From contig NZ_CP107939.1 in NCBI RefSeq assembly GCF_036046055.1, forward strand, positions 4,092,001-4,156,000: DNA of 64,000 nt, read 5' to 3'. Positions within the stretch are counted from its first letter, which is position 1; every line of letters starts with the position of its first letter. A model generated the notes under the pieces. It was not told the origin of the DNA. It made no database searches and was given only the letters and a program-made list of their open reading frames with translations. This stretch comes from Nocardia sp. NBC_00403. Its GTDB lineage: Bacteria; Actinomycetota; Actinomycetes; Mycobacteriales; Mycobacteriaceae. The translations under genes were made by a program, and so were the position numbers. Below are positions 43,359-51,208 of the stretch, piece after piece.

Positions 43359-44036
43359 ATGATGTCCGCCACCGATACGCCGGTCTCGACACTGACGTCG
43401 TTCCTCCCCCGGAAGAGCATGCGCGACGAGATCATCGAGAAGTTGCGCGGGGCGATCATCACCGGCGAGTTGCGCCCCGACGTCGTGTACTCGGCCCCCG
43501 GACTGGCCGAACAGTTCGGCGTGTCCGCGACTCCGGTCCGCGAAGCAATGATCGACCTGGCCAAGGAGGGCTTGGTCGAAACCGTGCGCAACAAGGGCTT
43601 TCGCATTCGCGAGCCATCCGAACAGGAGCTGGACAACCTCGTCGAGGTCCGCCTGCTCATCGAGGTCCCGACCGTACGCAAGGTCGCCGACGCCGGCATC
43701 GCCCCCCAGCAGCTCGCCGAACTGCGCACCCTGGCCCTCGGCATCGAAAAGGCCGCGACCGAACACGATTTCATCACCTACATCTCCATCGACACCGAAT
43801 TCCACTGCCGCCTCCTCAGCCTCGCGGGCAACAACGAGTTGGTCGAAACGGTGCGGTCGCTGCGCTCCCGCTCCCGCCTCTATGGCGTCCGCCCACTCGC
43901 CGAACGCGGTCAGCTCATTCATTCCGCCCACGAGCACGTGGAAATCCTGAATCTCATCGAACAGGGAGCTGCGGAATCGGCCGAACAGCTGATCCGCCGC
44001 CACATCGGCCACGTCCGAGGCATCTGGGCTGAATAG
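43359..44036 (+). CDS. GntR family regulator (FCD domain), copy 2
   Basis: The 225-residue regulator has a winged helix (RDEIIEKLRGAIITGELRPD, AEQFGVSATPVREAMIDLAK, EGLVETVRNKGFRI) and an FCD domain (VEVRLLIEVPTVRKVADAG, SIDTEFHCRLLSLAGNNELV, HEHVEILNLIEQGAAESAEQ). Its recognition helix equals that of the GntR at 28317. The proteins are paralogues flanking the island, one at the end of the leftward operon and one at the right edge. Start ATG 43359 or the next codon 43362 cannot be separated; AAGAAGG is upstream. Confidence 0.88.
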   Translation: MMSATDTPVSTLTSFLPRKSMRDEIIEKLRGAIITGELRPDVVYSAPGLAEQFGVSATPVREAMIDLAKEGLVETVRNKGFRIREPSEQELDNLVEVRLLIEVPTVRKVADAGIAPQQLAELRTLALGIEKAATEHDFITYISIDTEFHCRLLSLAGNNELVETVRSLRSRSRLYGVRPLAERGQLIHSAHEHVEILNLIEQGAAESAEQLIRRHIGHVRGIWAE

Positions 44037-44066
44037 ATCGGACTCGACGGACGGCGTGCCCTACAT

Positions 44067-44129
44067 GATGACGCGGTCATCGTCAGGATTCTCGATCCAT
44101 GCGCTGACCGCGTGATGACGGCGTCATCA
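44067..44129. promoter_or_regulatory. Two related palindromes
   Basis: GATGAC-GCG-GTCATC at 44067-44081 and TGATGAC-GGC-GTCATCA at 44113-44129 share the GATGAC/GTCATC arms; their centres are about 47 bp apart. They lie directly after the second GntR and before IS30 debris. They look like paired operator sites of a regulator whose target gene is now missing; the function is unknown. Confidence 0.45.
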
Positions 44130-44163
44130 GCAGGACGGTATTTGGGTCGTGAAATGTAGTGAC

Positions 44164-44490
44164 ACGTCCTGAAAGCGGCGCGCGATCTCGCGCACGCCTG
44201 CACCCTGCGCGGCATGACGCGATATCCTCACGCTCACTCGATGGCAGGTACCGGCCCGAAACTGCCCGAGACAAACGGGGATTCACACCGCCAGCATGCC
44301 GGAACCACCGAAACCCGACCGGCGAGGACACCCCCGCCTCCGCGGCAGCATCCTCGGTCATCACCCCACGCGCGATCGCCGCCCAGAACCGCACCCGGTC
44401 CTCACGCCACGCCACCGTCGGTCTCCCCGGCGACGGAATCTGCCCTCGATACGCCCGAACCTCCAACTGCCGCTTGCCGTACGCCAACAT
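44164..44490 (-). pseudogene. IS30-family transposase, N-terminal fragment
   Basis: Residues with LAYGKRQLEVRAYRGQIPSP, GRPTVAWREDRVRFWAAIAR, DAAAEAGVSSPVGFRWFRHA and SGRYLPSSEREDIA match the first 110 residues of actinobacterial IS30-type transposases, including the first helix-turn-helix. After SEREDIA the frame shifts and the DDE domain is absent. The sequence upstream of its start (near 44500-44545) resembles that upstream of the second IS30 fragment at 48469, so both derive from the same IS type. Confidence 0.7.
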
Positions 44491-44615
44491 GTACCTCCGA
44501 GATCGAGGTGTTGCGACGACCAGTTGAATCCAAGCAGTGCGATGCTCGGTGTAGGGGTCGGACCGCAACGCCCTGCCGGTCTTTCGACGCGGTGGATTTC
44601 TGCGGCCCGCCCTCC

Positions 44616-44649
44616 GAACCGGACGTGCGGCTTCCACCGCATCCGGCTC
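44616..44649 (-). ncRNA. Group II intron domain V
   Basis: The 34-nt hairpin begins GAGCCGGA with the catalytic AGC triad, pairs with TCCGGTTC, carries a 2-nt CG bulge, and ends in a GGAA (GNRA) loop. All features of a functional bacterial domain V are present. Confidence 0.85.
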
Positions 44650-44658
44650 TCCATGTGT

Positions 44659-46107
44659 TCATGTCGCTGGAGCGGGTGATCCGGTTGCCGCTGTGCTCGA
44701 CCATGGCGTGGGAATCTTGGTGCCCCGGTAGCGATATCGCTCGATCACGACCGATTCGGGCCGGAACATCTCGATTCCTCCAGCGCGGATCTGCCAACCA
44801 GGCAGGTAGCGCCGGACCAAGGTGTGCATGTTCAGCCCGAGGTGTCGTTTGCGGAGCCAGCCGACAATCCGCCAAACGGCGAAGTGGTCGACGTATCCGA
44901 AAGTCCGCGACGACACCCCGTGGCGGAAGTAGTTGCACCAGCCTCGCAGCGTCGGGTTGAGACGGCGCAGCAAGTCCGCGAGCGTTCGATGTTTCGCGCG
45001 GCGAGTCAGCGTCCGCACCTTGCCGACGATGGAGGCGAGTGCCTTCTTCGACGGATAGGTGTAGACGGCTCGTTTGCCGATCCGGCTTCGCCAGGGTCGG
45101 CGCTGGATGTGCCAGCCCAGGAAGTCGAACCCCTCATCAACGTGGCAGACTCTCGTCTTCTCCTCCGACAGGCGCAAACCCATCGGAGCGAGCACCGCAT
45201 TGACCTCATCCCAAAGCGCTTCGGCGTCACCGCGTTTCCCGGCGACCATGACCACGAAGTCGTCCGCGTAGCGGACGAGTTTCATGACCGGGATACCGAC
45301 GCGGCGATGTTCGGCGCGTGTCCAATACGGTCCGAGCGCGGCCCACCGGGCCGCGAAGTGCTCGTCCAGAACGGACAATGCGATAGTGGCCGGCAGCGGC
45401 GAGAGGATCCCGCCCTGGGGAGTGCCGGTGATCGTTTCCCGGTTCAGACCCTGTTCGGTCAAGATCCCGGACCGCAGGAATGCCTTCACCCAGCCCAGCA
45501 CGCGCCTGTCTCCGACGCGTCGACGCACCCGCTCCATCAGGGCCGTGTGGTCGATTTCGTCGAAGCACGCCGAGATGTCTGCCTCGAACACCCACTCATA
45601 ATTCCGGGTCGGTGTTGCGAGAAAGTGGATCTCGGCGATCGCGTCCTGAGCCCGGCGTTTCGGGCGGAAGCCGTAGGAACACGGCTGGAAATCCGCCTCG
45701 AAGATCGGCTCGAGCACCAGTTTCAACGCGGCCTGCACGACGCGGTCCGCGGTTGTCGGGATACCCAGGCGGCGAATCTTGCCCGACGCCTTGGGAATCG
45801 CCTTCTCCCGCACCCGCTGAGGAACAAACCGGTTCGCCTTCAAGTCGTTTCGAAGACGCTCCAGCAGTTCCTCGGCGTCGGAACCGACAGATCACGGTGC
45901 GATTCCATCGACCCCGGCGGTTCGCGCTCCCTTGTTGCCCCGCACCCGCGCCCACGCCACCAGCAGGAACGCCGGGTCATAGATGAGGTTTGCGAGGTCA
46001 TCGAAACGGCGGCCGGGATCGGCCACCGCCCATCAGTGCAGTTTCTTCTGCATCCTGAGTACCCGGAACTCGGCCTCGGCCAGCAGCTCCGGATCACCGG
46101 TATTCAC
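44659..46107 (-). pseudogene. Group II intron reverse transcriptase-maturase, two in-frame stops
   Basis: From GTG 46107 the frame reads ELLAEAEFRVLRMQKKLH, stop (TGA at 46033-46035), WAVADPGRRFDDLANLIYDP, VRGNKGARTAGVDGIAP, stop (TGA at 45892-45894), then an uninterrupted reverse transcriptase: KAIPKASGKIRRLGIPTTAD, QPCSYGFRPKRRAQDAI, catalytic VRYADDFVVMVAG, and the maturase domain LNPTLRGWCNYFRHGVSS. Both stops are TGA where Arg CGA is likely. The 394-residue open part could not give the full enzyme, so retromobility is probably lost unless complemented in trans. The RNA part may still splice. Confidence 0.8.
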
Positions 46108-46856
46108 CAGTGACCTCCCAGGATGCGTCGATGCTGCGAACACACTGAACCCCATCGCCATGTGACCGGCTTTCCCGATCTCGGACTACTACGGGTTCTC
46201 CGCCCCACCCCGGCGGCATCGGCCGGCGATGAGCGTTCCCACCGAGCAGCTGGCTGCTGCCCGGGTCGGGGACCGCCGGGATGGTTCCCACGTTCACTCC
46301 CGAACCCTTCGACGGGGTCGGCGCCCAGCTATGCCCCTGCAGCATCGCCACGGTTACGCCGCAGACCTTCCCCGTGGCCTCCCGACCGGCGACATCACCC
46401 GATCCAGGAGTTCCCCGTAAGCCAACGCTTTTCGGGTGCGCGCTGCTATCCAGCCCAGATCCGCCAGGTTCGAGCTGGTGGCTCTCTCGAGGGGCTTTCA
46501 GCCGCTGGTTCCTCACGTACGCCTTTCCGTCTCGCTTGCCGGACCCGGACCATCTGGCAGTACTGGCCCGTCCCGTCGTTGTCAGGACTGCTTCCACCCG
46601 CACCCGTCATCCCACGGGCCGAGCTGTCCTCAGCTTCAACCGATCGGCTGCGACCGATCGGCGGCGGTGTCCTTCCGCACCGCAGGGTTCAGGAACGCCT
46701 CGTGGCGCTCAATATCGGTCAACCACAACCGATTCCGTGCTTGCGCGGTGAAGTCGCGACGCTCACACCCGTAAGTCTCCGGACTCGCCGGGGGGATTCA
46801 AGTTCCCGCGCATTGCCGCTGAGTGCGGGCGTGAATGGTCGTGGTTACCTGGTGGG

Positions 46857-47717
46857 GTGGAATTGCGACAGCTTCGGTATTTCTGTGCGGTGGCCGAGAC
46901 AGGCAATCTGACCCGTGCCGCGGAGGGGCTGGGATTGCGTTCTCCGTCGTTGAGTCAGCAGATCCGGGGGTTGGAGCAGGAGCTGGGGGCGGAGTTGTTC
47001 GAGCGGTCGGCGGCAGGGATGACGCTGACGGCGGCGGGTCGGGCGTTGCTTCCAGAGGCGCGGGTGGTGCTGGCGGCGGTGGATCGGGGGGTGCGTGCGG
47101 TCGCCGCGGCGTCGGCGAACCCGATGCTGTCGATCGGGGTGCCGGCGGGAGTGGTCGAGGATCTTCCGGCGCGGATCGCCGCGGCCGCCCGTCGCGCTGG
47201 CGCCGGGGTGGAGCTGCGGGACCTGGAGACCGATGCGCAGTTGGAGTTGCTGGGGAAGGGCGTGCTCGACGCCGGGATCGTGTCGCTACCGGTCGAGGCC
47301 AGGCGCTTGGTCGTGATTGTGGTGGCCGAGGAGCCATTGGGGGTGCTGGTCGGTGCCGAGCACCGACTCGCGGCCGCCAGCGCCGTGGGCTGGCCGGATC
47401 TGGAGAGTGAGGAGCTGTTGTGGTTCCGGCGGGAGCTGGCCTCGGGATATCACGACGCGGTACTGCAGGTGTGTCACCGCAATGGCTGGCATCCGCGGTT
47501 GCGGATCGCCACAGCGCGACGGTCGATCACGCTGGCAGAGCTGGCCGGTGATCCCGGTTTGGTGGGGTTGCGCCCGCGGCGCGACGGCGCGCACGAGCGG
47601 GGTCTGGTGTGGCGGCCGTTGGCCTCTGACGCGCCGAAGTTGCGGCTGGGTCTGGTATTTCCGCGTGATACGCATCACCTCGCGTTGCCGCAGCTGGCCA
47701 CGGACCTGCGCCCTTAG
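46857..47717 (+). CDS. LysR family transcriptional regulator
   Basis: The 286-residue regulator has the LysR N-terminal helix-turn-helix (ELRQLRYFCAVAETGNLTRA, SPSLSQQIRGLEQELGAELF, ERSAAGMTLTAAGRALLPEA) and a substrate-binding-like effector domain (LEVDAQL-type segment, LLGKGVLDAGIVSLPVEA, LVVIVVAEEPLGVLVGAEH). It is followed after 70 bp by a YciI-domain gene on the same strand, a common pairing. LysR proteins usually activate a divergent gene, but here the upstream neighbour is the group II intron, so a former target may have been lost. Start GTG 46857. Confidence 0.87.
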   Translation: MELRQLRYFCAVAETGNLTRAAEGLGLRSPSLSQQIRGLEQELGAELFERSAAGMTLTAAGRALLPEARVVLAAVDRGVRAVAAASANPMLSIGVPAGVVEDLPARIAAAARRAGAGVELRDLETDAQLELLGKGVLDAGIVSLPVEARRLVVIVVAEEPLGVLVGAEHRLAAASAVGWPDLESEELLWFRRELASGYHDAVLQVCHRNGWHPRLRIATARRSITLAELAGDPGLVGLRPRRDGAHERGLVWRPLASDAPKLRLGLVFPRDTHHLALPQLATDLRP

Positions 47718-47786
47718 GCAACGCATAACCCGTGCAAGGCGTTGCCTCGTGGACGCCCATGGTGCGTGCGGAGTTTGCTTTGCGGC

Positions 47787-48071
47787 ATGTTCGTTCTCGA
47801 TCTGACCTACCGGGACGGCGCGCTCGATGAACTCGACGCCTGGATTCCCGAGCACTACGCCTACATCGACCGCCAACTAGCTGCCGGAACGTTCCTGATG
47901 TCCGGACGCAAGGTGCCCCGCACCGGCGGTGTAATCCTCGCCCAGGCTCTTGATCGCGCCGATCTGGACGCCGTGATAGCCGAGGACCCTTTCCTGCGTG
48001 AGGGCCTGGCCGACTACACGGTCACCGAGATCCAGCCGACACGGTCGGTCATCGCCCAGATTGCCACCTAG
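47787..48071 (+). CDS. YciI family protein
   Basis: The 94-residue protein has a YCII-related ferredoxin-like fold: FVLDLTYRDGALDELDAWIP, HYAYIDRQLAAGTFLMSGRK with the conserved His-Asp pair, and PFLREGLADYTVTEIQPT. Members act as small hydrolases or dehydrochlorinase-like enzymes, and many are uncharacterised. It is next to the LysR gene and probably under its control. Start ATG 47787 gives the usual family length; an earlier in-frame start at 47742 is unlikely. Confidence 0.8.
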   Translation: MFVLDLTYRDGALDELDAWIPEHYAYIDRQLAAGTFLMSGRKVPRTGGVILAQALDRADLDAVIAEDPFLREGLADYTVTEIQPTRSVIAQIAT

Positions 48072-48247
48072 CCAAGCGATTCACGCCGTCGACGTAGCAG
48101 CCGTCAGGCTTGCCTGTCTCGGGTCTCGGGAAACGCGGACCTCCGCTGCGGGTACTGCGGAGGATCGGAATGTCTCGCTCGACGAGCGAGGCCAGGCGTA
48201 GGGTGCGGATCTGTCATTCGATCCGTCCCACCAAAATCTCACACTTT

Positions 48248-48275
48248 TGATGGGATTTGCCCAGATCTGATGGGA
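48248..48275 (+). repeat. Paired TGATGGGA direct repeats
   Basis: TGATGGGA occurs at 48248-48255 and 48268-48275, exactly 20 bp apart, within an A/T-rich stretch 90 bp before the att-like repeat. Arm-type sites of integrases often have such phased short repeats; this is suggestive only. Confidence 0.35.
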
Positions 48276-48363
48276 AATGATGAGCCGATGTCAGTCTGCA
48301 CACATGGGCTGTGACCAGGCGTGATGAGGTCCGCTGAGACATGTCGCCGAGATTGGAACCTGT

Positions 48364-48400
48364 GTCAAGTGGTCGCAGGTTCAAATCCTGTCACCCCGAC
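48364..48400 (+). repeat. tRNA-Pro-like 3' end, att-like copy 2
   Basis: The 37 bp match 3438-3474 at 35 positions. The T-arm and the acceptor strand CACCCCG, expected to pair with a CGGGGTG 5' strand as in actinobacterial tRNA-Pro, are intact. No 5' half of a tRNA precedes it. Together with copy 1 it could be the att pair of a 45-kb island, or scars of separate integrations. Confidence 0.75.
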
Positions 48401-48468
48401 AACAAAACCCCTTCCGACCTCTTGGGTACTAGGAGTCGTCGCAACACCCCAGTTCAGGGGAGATCGCG

Positions 48469-48594
48469 ATGGACTTCAGGATTCGGGTAGATCGGAAACC
48501 ACAGGGGCCCAGGAAGTTGCGGGCCGAGCGGGTGGAGTATCTGCGTCTTGTGAGACTCGGTCACAGCAACAAAGTGGCATCGAAGATGTGGCCC
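48469..48594 (+). pseudogene. IS30-family transposase fragment, left part
   Basis: From ATG 48469 MDFRIRVDRKPQGPRKLRAE, RVEYLRLVRLGHSNKVASK match the first helices of an IS30-type transposase (usually AEREAYLRLVQQGLSNREAC). The frame is broken by the IS3 insertion at 48595. The right part continues at 49869. Confidence 0.65.
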
Positions 48595-48660
48595 GTCCCC
48601 AATGAATGAGACCGCTTGATATTAGAGTCCTGTTGGCCCTGGTGAGGGCTGGAAGGGACG

Positions 48661-48951
48661 ATGAGTGACATGGCTGGTCGGAAGCGGCATTCCGCAGAGG
48701 ACATCGTGCGCAAGCTGCGCCGCGCCGATGAGTTGGCCGCGGAAGGCAAGACCGGCGAACAGATCGCGGCCGAGTTGGGAGTGTCGGCGGCGACGCTGTA
48801 CAACTGGCGCCGCCAGTTCGGTGGCATGGACACCGACGCCGCCAAGGAGCTCAAGGAGTTGCGGGAGCAGAACACGCGGTTGAAGCGGCTGCTGGCCGAT
48901 GCGGAGTTGGAGAAGGACGCGTTGCGGGAGATTGCGAAGGGAAAATTCTAG
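48661..48951 (+). CDS. IS3 OrfA
   Basis: The 96-residue protein has an HTH_Tnp_1 domain (RKRHSAEDIVRKLRRADELA, GEQIAAELGVSAATLYNWRR) and a leucine-zipper-like C-terminus (LKELREQNTRLKRLLADAEL). OrfA alone usually inhibits transposition; a frameshift makes OrfAB, the transposase. GGGAAAA at 48939-48945, just before its stop, is a classic slippery heptamer in the correct phase for -1 frameshifting into OrfB. Start ATG 48661 follows GGAAGGGA. Confidence 0.9.
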   Translation: MSDMAGRKRHSAEDIVRKLRRADELAAEGKTGEQIAAELGVSAATLYNWRRQFGGMDTDAAKELKELREQNTRLKRLLADAELEKDALREIAKGKF

Positions 48952-48974
48952 GCCCGGCTGCCAAGCGCCGCGCC

Positions 48975-49814
48975 GTGGACATGCTCAGAGAAGTTCAGAG
49001 CCTGTCGGAACGGTTCGCGTGCAAGGTTGTTGGGCTCGCCCGAGCCACCTACCGGCGTATCCCGGTCGCGGCGACCCCGGCCGATCCGGACGCCGATCTG
49101 CGGGCCTGGCTGCGCGCCTATGCCACGAAACATCCCGGCCATGGGTTTCGCCGTGCCTGGGCCGCGCTGCGCCACGACGACGGCCGGGAGGTGAACAAGA
49201 AGAAGGTGCACCGGTTGTGGAAAGACGAGGGGCTGCAGGTGCGGGCGCACTCACCACGCAAGCGGGCCGGCGCCTCCTCGGCGCCCAGGATCGACGCCGA
49301 CGCACCAAAAGTGGTGTGGGCGTTGGATTTCCAGTTCGATTCGACCGTCGACGGCAAGGCGGTAAAGATCGCGTCGATGATCGACGAGCACACCCGCGAG
49401 TCGGTGCTGCACCTCGTGGAACGCTCGATCACCGCCGAGAAGCTCGTGACCGAGCTGGAGAAGGTGTTCACCGCCCGAGGCGGCCCACCGCTGGTGCTGC
49501 GCATGGACAACGGGCCGGAGATGATTTCGGCAGCGCTGCAACAGTTCTGCGCCGACCGGGTGGGTATCTCCTATATCCCGCCCGGGACGCCGTGGAACAA
49601 CGGCTACATCGAGTCGTTCAACCGACGGCTGCGCGCCGAGTGCCTCAACCGCAACCACTGGACGAGCCTGCTCGAGGCCCGGGTGGTCATCGGCGACTTC
49701 AAGACCGAGCACAACCTGCGGCACCGTCACTCGGCGCTGGGCTATCTCACCCCGGCCGAGTACGCTGCCCGCTGCAGCCACACCCACCACCCCGTGGCCT
49801 GCGACATCAACTGA
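48975..49814 (+). CDS. IS3 OrfB transposase
   Basis: The 279-residue protein contains the HTH_21 region (KHPGHGFRRAWAALRHDDGR, VHRLWKDEGLQVRAH) and a complete rve/DDE catalytic domain: Asp in VVWALDFQFDSTVDGK, Asp in LVLRMDNGPEM, and Glu in WNNGYIESFNRRLRAECLNR. It is normally made as a fusion with OrfA by -1 frameshifting, so the GTG at 48975 is only the first possible independent start. All catalytic residues are present, so this copy may be active. Confidence 0.88.
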   Translation: MDMLREVQSLSERFACKVVGLARATYRRIPVAATPADPDADLRAWLRAYATKHPGHGFRRAWAALRHDDGREVNKKKVHRLWKDEGLQVRAHSPRKRAGASSAPRIDADAPKVVWALDFQFDSTVDGKAVKIASMIDEHTRESVLHLVERSITAEKLVTELEKVFTARGGPPLVLRMDNGPEMISAALQQFCADRVGISYIPPGTPWNNGYIESFNRRLRAECLNRNHWTSLLEARVVIGDFKTEHNLRHRHSALGYLTPAEYAARCSHTHHPVACDIN

Positions 49815-49868
49815 ACCTGGATCGAATACCACCCGGCTCTACTACCGGGCGGACTCGATATCGGGGAC

Positions 49869-49974
49869 TCGCCAGATGGTCGGCGTCCACGAACGCACCG
49901 GGCGTGAGTGGCGCAACGGGCGTGACGATCCGAACAGGAAGAGGATGTCAGTCTCCTCTGCGGGCTCATCATGA
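49869..49974 (+). pseudogene. IS30-family transposase fragment, right part
   Basis: QMVGVHERTGREWRNGRDDP followed by NRKRM continues the IS30-type helix-turn-helix begun at 48469, then stops after about 34 residues. Catalytic parts are missing. It shows that the IS3 landed inside an already decayed IS30 copy. Confidence 0.6.
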
Positions 49975-49989
49975 ACGCTGAGTGCCGGT

Positions 49990-50568
49990 TTGGAAAAGTT
50001 CACCGAAGAGCTCTGGATCGTGCTCGGGCTCCGTCGTTTTCGGGCCGCTCCGGTGGTATCTGGCACTCTTGTGCGGGTGAGCGACGTTGATCAACAGCAG
50101 CACTCCGCGAGTGACACTTGGGTGTTCGGCCTCGAAGAGCTCCCTGCCGCCGTGCCGGGTGAAGATGGGACAGTCCATAGTGTCGCCCCGGCCTTCGGTA
50201 CCACCGTGATCAGGGCGCCTGCGGGCGCCCCGCAGGCGTTGTGCTGGGCAGCCGAGGAGATCGTCTTCCAATGCGGACCTGACTGGTCGGCATCGGCAGT
50301 CCTCCTGCAATGGCTCCGGATCGAGGCCGGCGACGAACTCCAGCTGGGTGTGGAGAGTTGTTTACTGGAGCGCATCGCTGGTGACCAGATCCGCGTGCAC
50401 TCCAACTACGAACAATGGGAAGACCTGGTCGTGCCCATCCAGGACGTTCGACGCATGCTGATCGACATGATGACCTTTCTCGCCACGGAATCCCGTCGCC
50501 CGTTGCCGAATTGGCGAATCAAGCGTCTTGGTGAGCGAAACTGGTCACAGCAACGCCGCACGCTGTAA
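49990..50568 (+). CDS. Hypothetical protein
   Basis: The 192-residue soluble product begins at TTG 49990 (LEKFTEELWIVLGLRRFR). It contains PAFGTTVIRAPAGAPQALCW, LLQWLRIEAGDELQLGVESC and VPIQDVRRMLIDMMTFLATE, a mix of strands and helices. I recognise no family. No good ribosome binding site is seen and the frame is open only to 49975, so its true start may have been removed by the IS30 remnant. It has normal actinobacterial codon use and may be a real gene. Confidence 0.5.
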   Translation: MEKFTEELWIVLGLRRFRAAPVVSGTLVRVSDVDQQQHSASDTWVFGLEELPAAVPGEDGTVHSVAPAFGTTVIRAPAGAPQALCWAAEEIVFQCGPDWSASAVLLQWLRIEAGDELQLGVESCLLERIAGDQIRVHSNYEQWEDLVVPIQDVRRMLIDMMTFLATESRRPLPNWRIKRLGERNWSQQRRTL

Positions 50569-50647
50569 GAGGGTCAACCGCCCGTGGGCATTGTGGTCGT
50601 GTCCGGAGGGGGACACACGCGCTAAACACGCAGATCGACCTGCGGAA

Positions 50648-50829
50648 ATGATGGGGCTGCTTGTATCAGCAGTCCTGTCTCTGACAGTTGGTTGTGCCTG
50701 GACAGCCACGTTGAATGGTGACGATCATCGTGCTTGTTTGCCCGCTCCTGAAGGGTTAGACCTCGCCATCCAATGCCTCGTTACCAAACATATACTGAAC
50801 CGTCTCGATTTTCCGGCCGGCTTCATGGT
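50648..50829 (+). pseudogene. Possible truncated exported lipoprotein
   Basis: MMGLLVSAVLSLTVGCAWTA looks like a signal peptide with a lipobox-like VGC. The following residues end at the IS3 derivative at 50830, which interrupts the frame. The start is weak and the identity is unknown. Confidence 0.25.
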
Positions 50830-51208
50830 TGAGTCATCACCGGCTGGGATGGCTGTTGTTGAGCGTAGTAGGCGGCTTCGTATTCGACGGGGGGTCGATC
50901 TCCCGCGCGAAGAAAATCGAGGCCGCTTTCAGAATCTCGTTGGCCTCCTTTAAATCTCGCACTTCGCGTTCGAGTTCCTTGATCCGCACCTGCTCCGCAG
51001 TCGTGACCCCGGGAGCCTTGCCGGTGTCGATCTGGGCCTGCTTGACCCAGACACGCAGCGTCTCGGCGTGGACGCCGAGTTTCGGAGCGAGCGCCTGGCA
51101 GGCGGCATACGCCGACGGATACCCGTCGAGTCGGTCCATTCACCATCTTCACCGCACGCTCACGCTGCTCGATCGGATAACGCTTGGGCATGGCCCAGAT
51201 CCTTCACA
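50830..51208 (-). mobile_element. Internally deleted IS3 derivative, 379 bp
   Basis: The right half is an OrfA beginning MPKRYPIEQRERAVKMV, frameshifted near 51140 into SAYAACQALAPKLGVHAETL and EREVRDLKEANEILKAASIF. OrfA is fused directly to the last residues of OrfB, PPVEYEAAYYAQQQPSQPV, so most of OrfB is deleted while both IS ends remain. Likely ends are TGAGTCATC at 50830 and TGTGAAGG on the minus strand at 51208. It is a small non-autonomous copy and it truncates the metallo-hydrolase gene. Confidence 0.65.

Larger units (their letters stand above)
44551..46768 (-). mobile_element. Group II intron (limits inferred)
   Basis: The 3' part contains an intact domain V at 44616-44649 (minus strand) followed by a domain VI-like hairpin and a 3' end CCCCTAC at 44551. 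The 5' end is placed at a GTGTGAGCG at 46768, consistent with the GUGYG rule. The ORF for a reverse transcriptase-maturase lies inside. The 2.2-kb size is normal. The intron sits at the start of IS30-like sequence. Confidence 0.6.
48595..49868 (+). mobile_element. IS3-family insertion sequence, 1274 bp
   Basis: Both ends start with GTCCCC (48595 and, on the minus strand, 49868), and the inverted repeats match over about 20 bp with a GAG-CCG core. It carries OrfA and OrfB with a typical slippery site. It is inserted inside an IS30-type transposase. I could not identify a clean target-site duplication. Confidence 0.75.

Noticed and set aside
45892..46035. TGA recoding in the intron maturase
   Set aside because: No selenocysteine or suppressor signal is seen and no other gene uses TGA internally; nonsense mutation is simpler.
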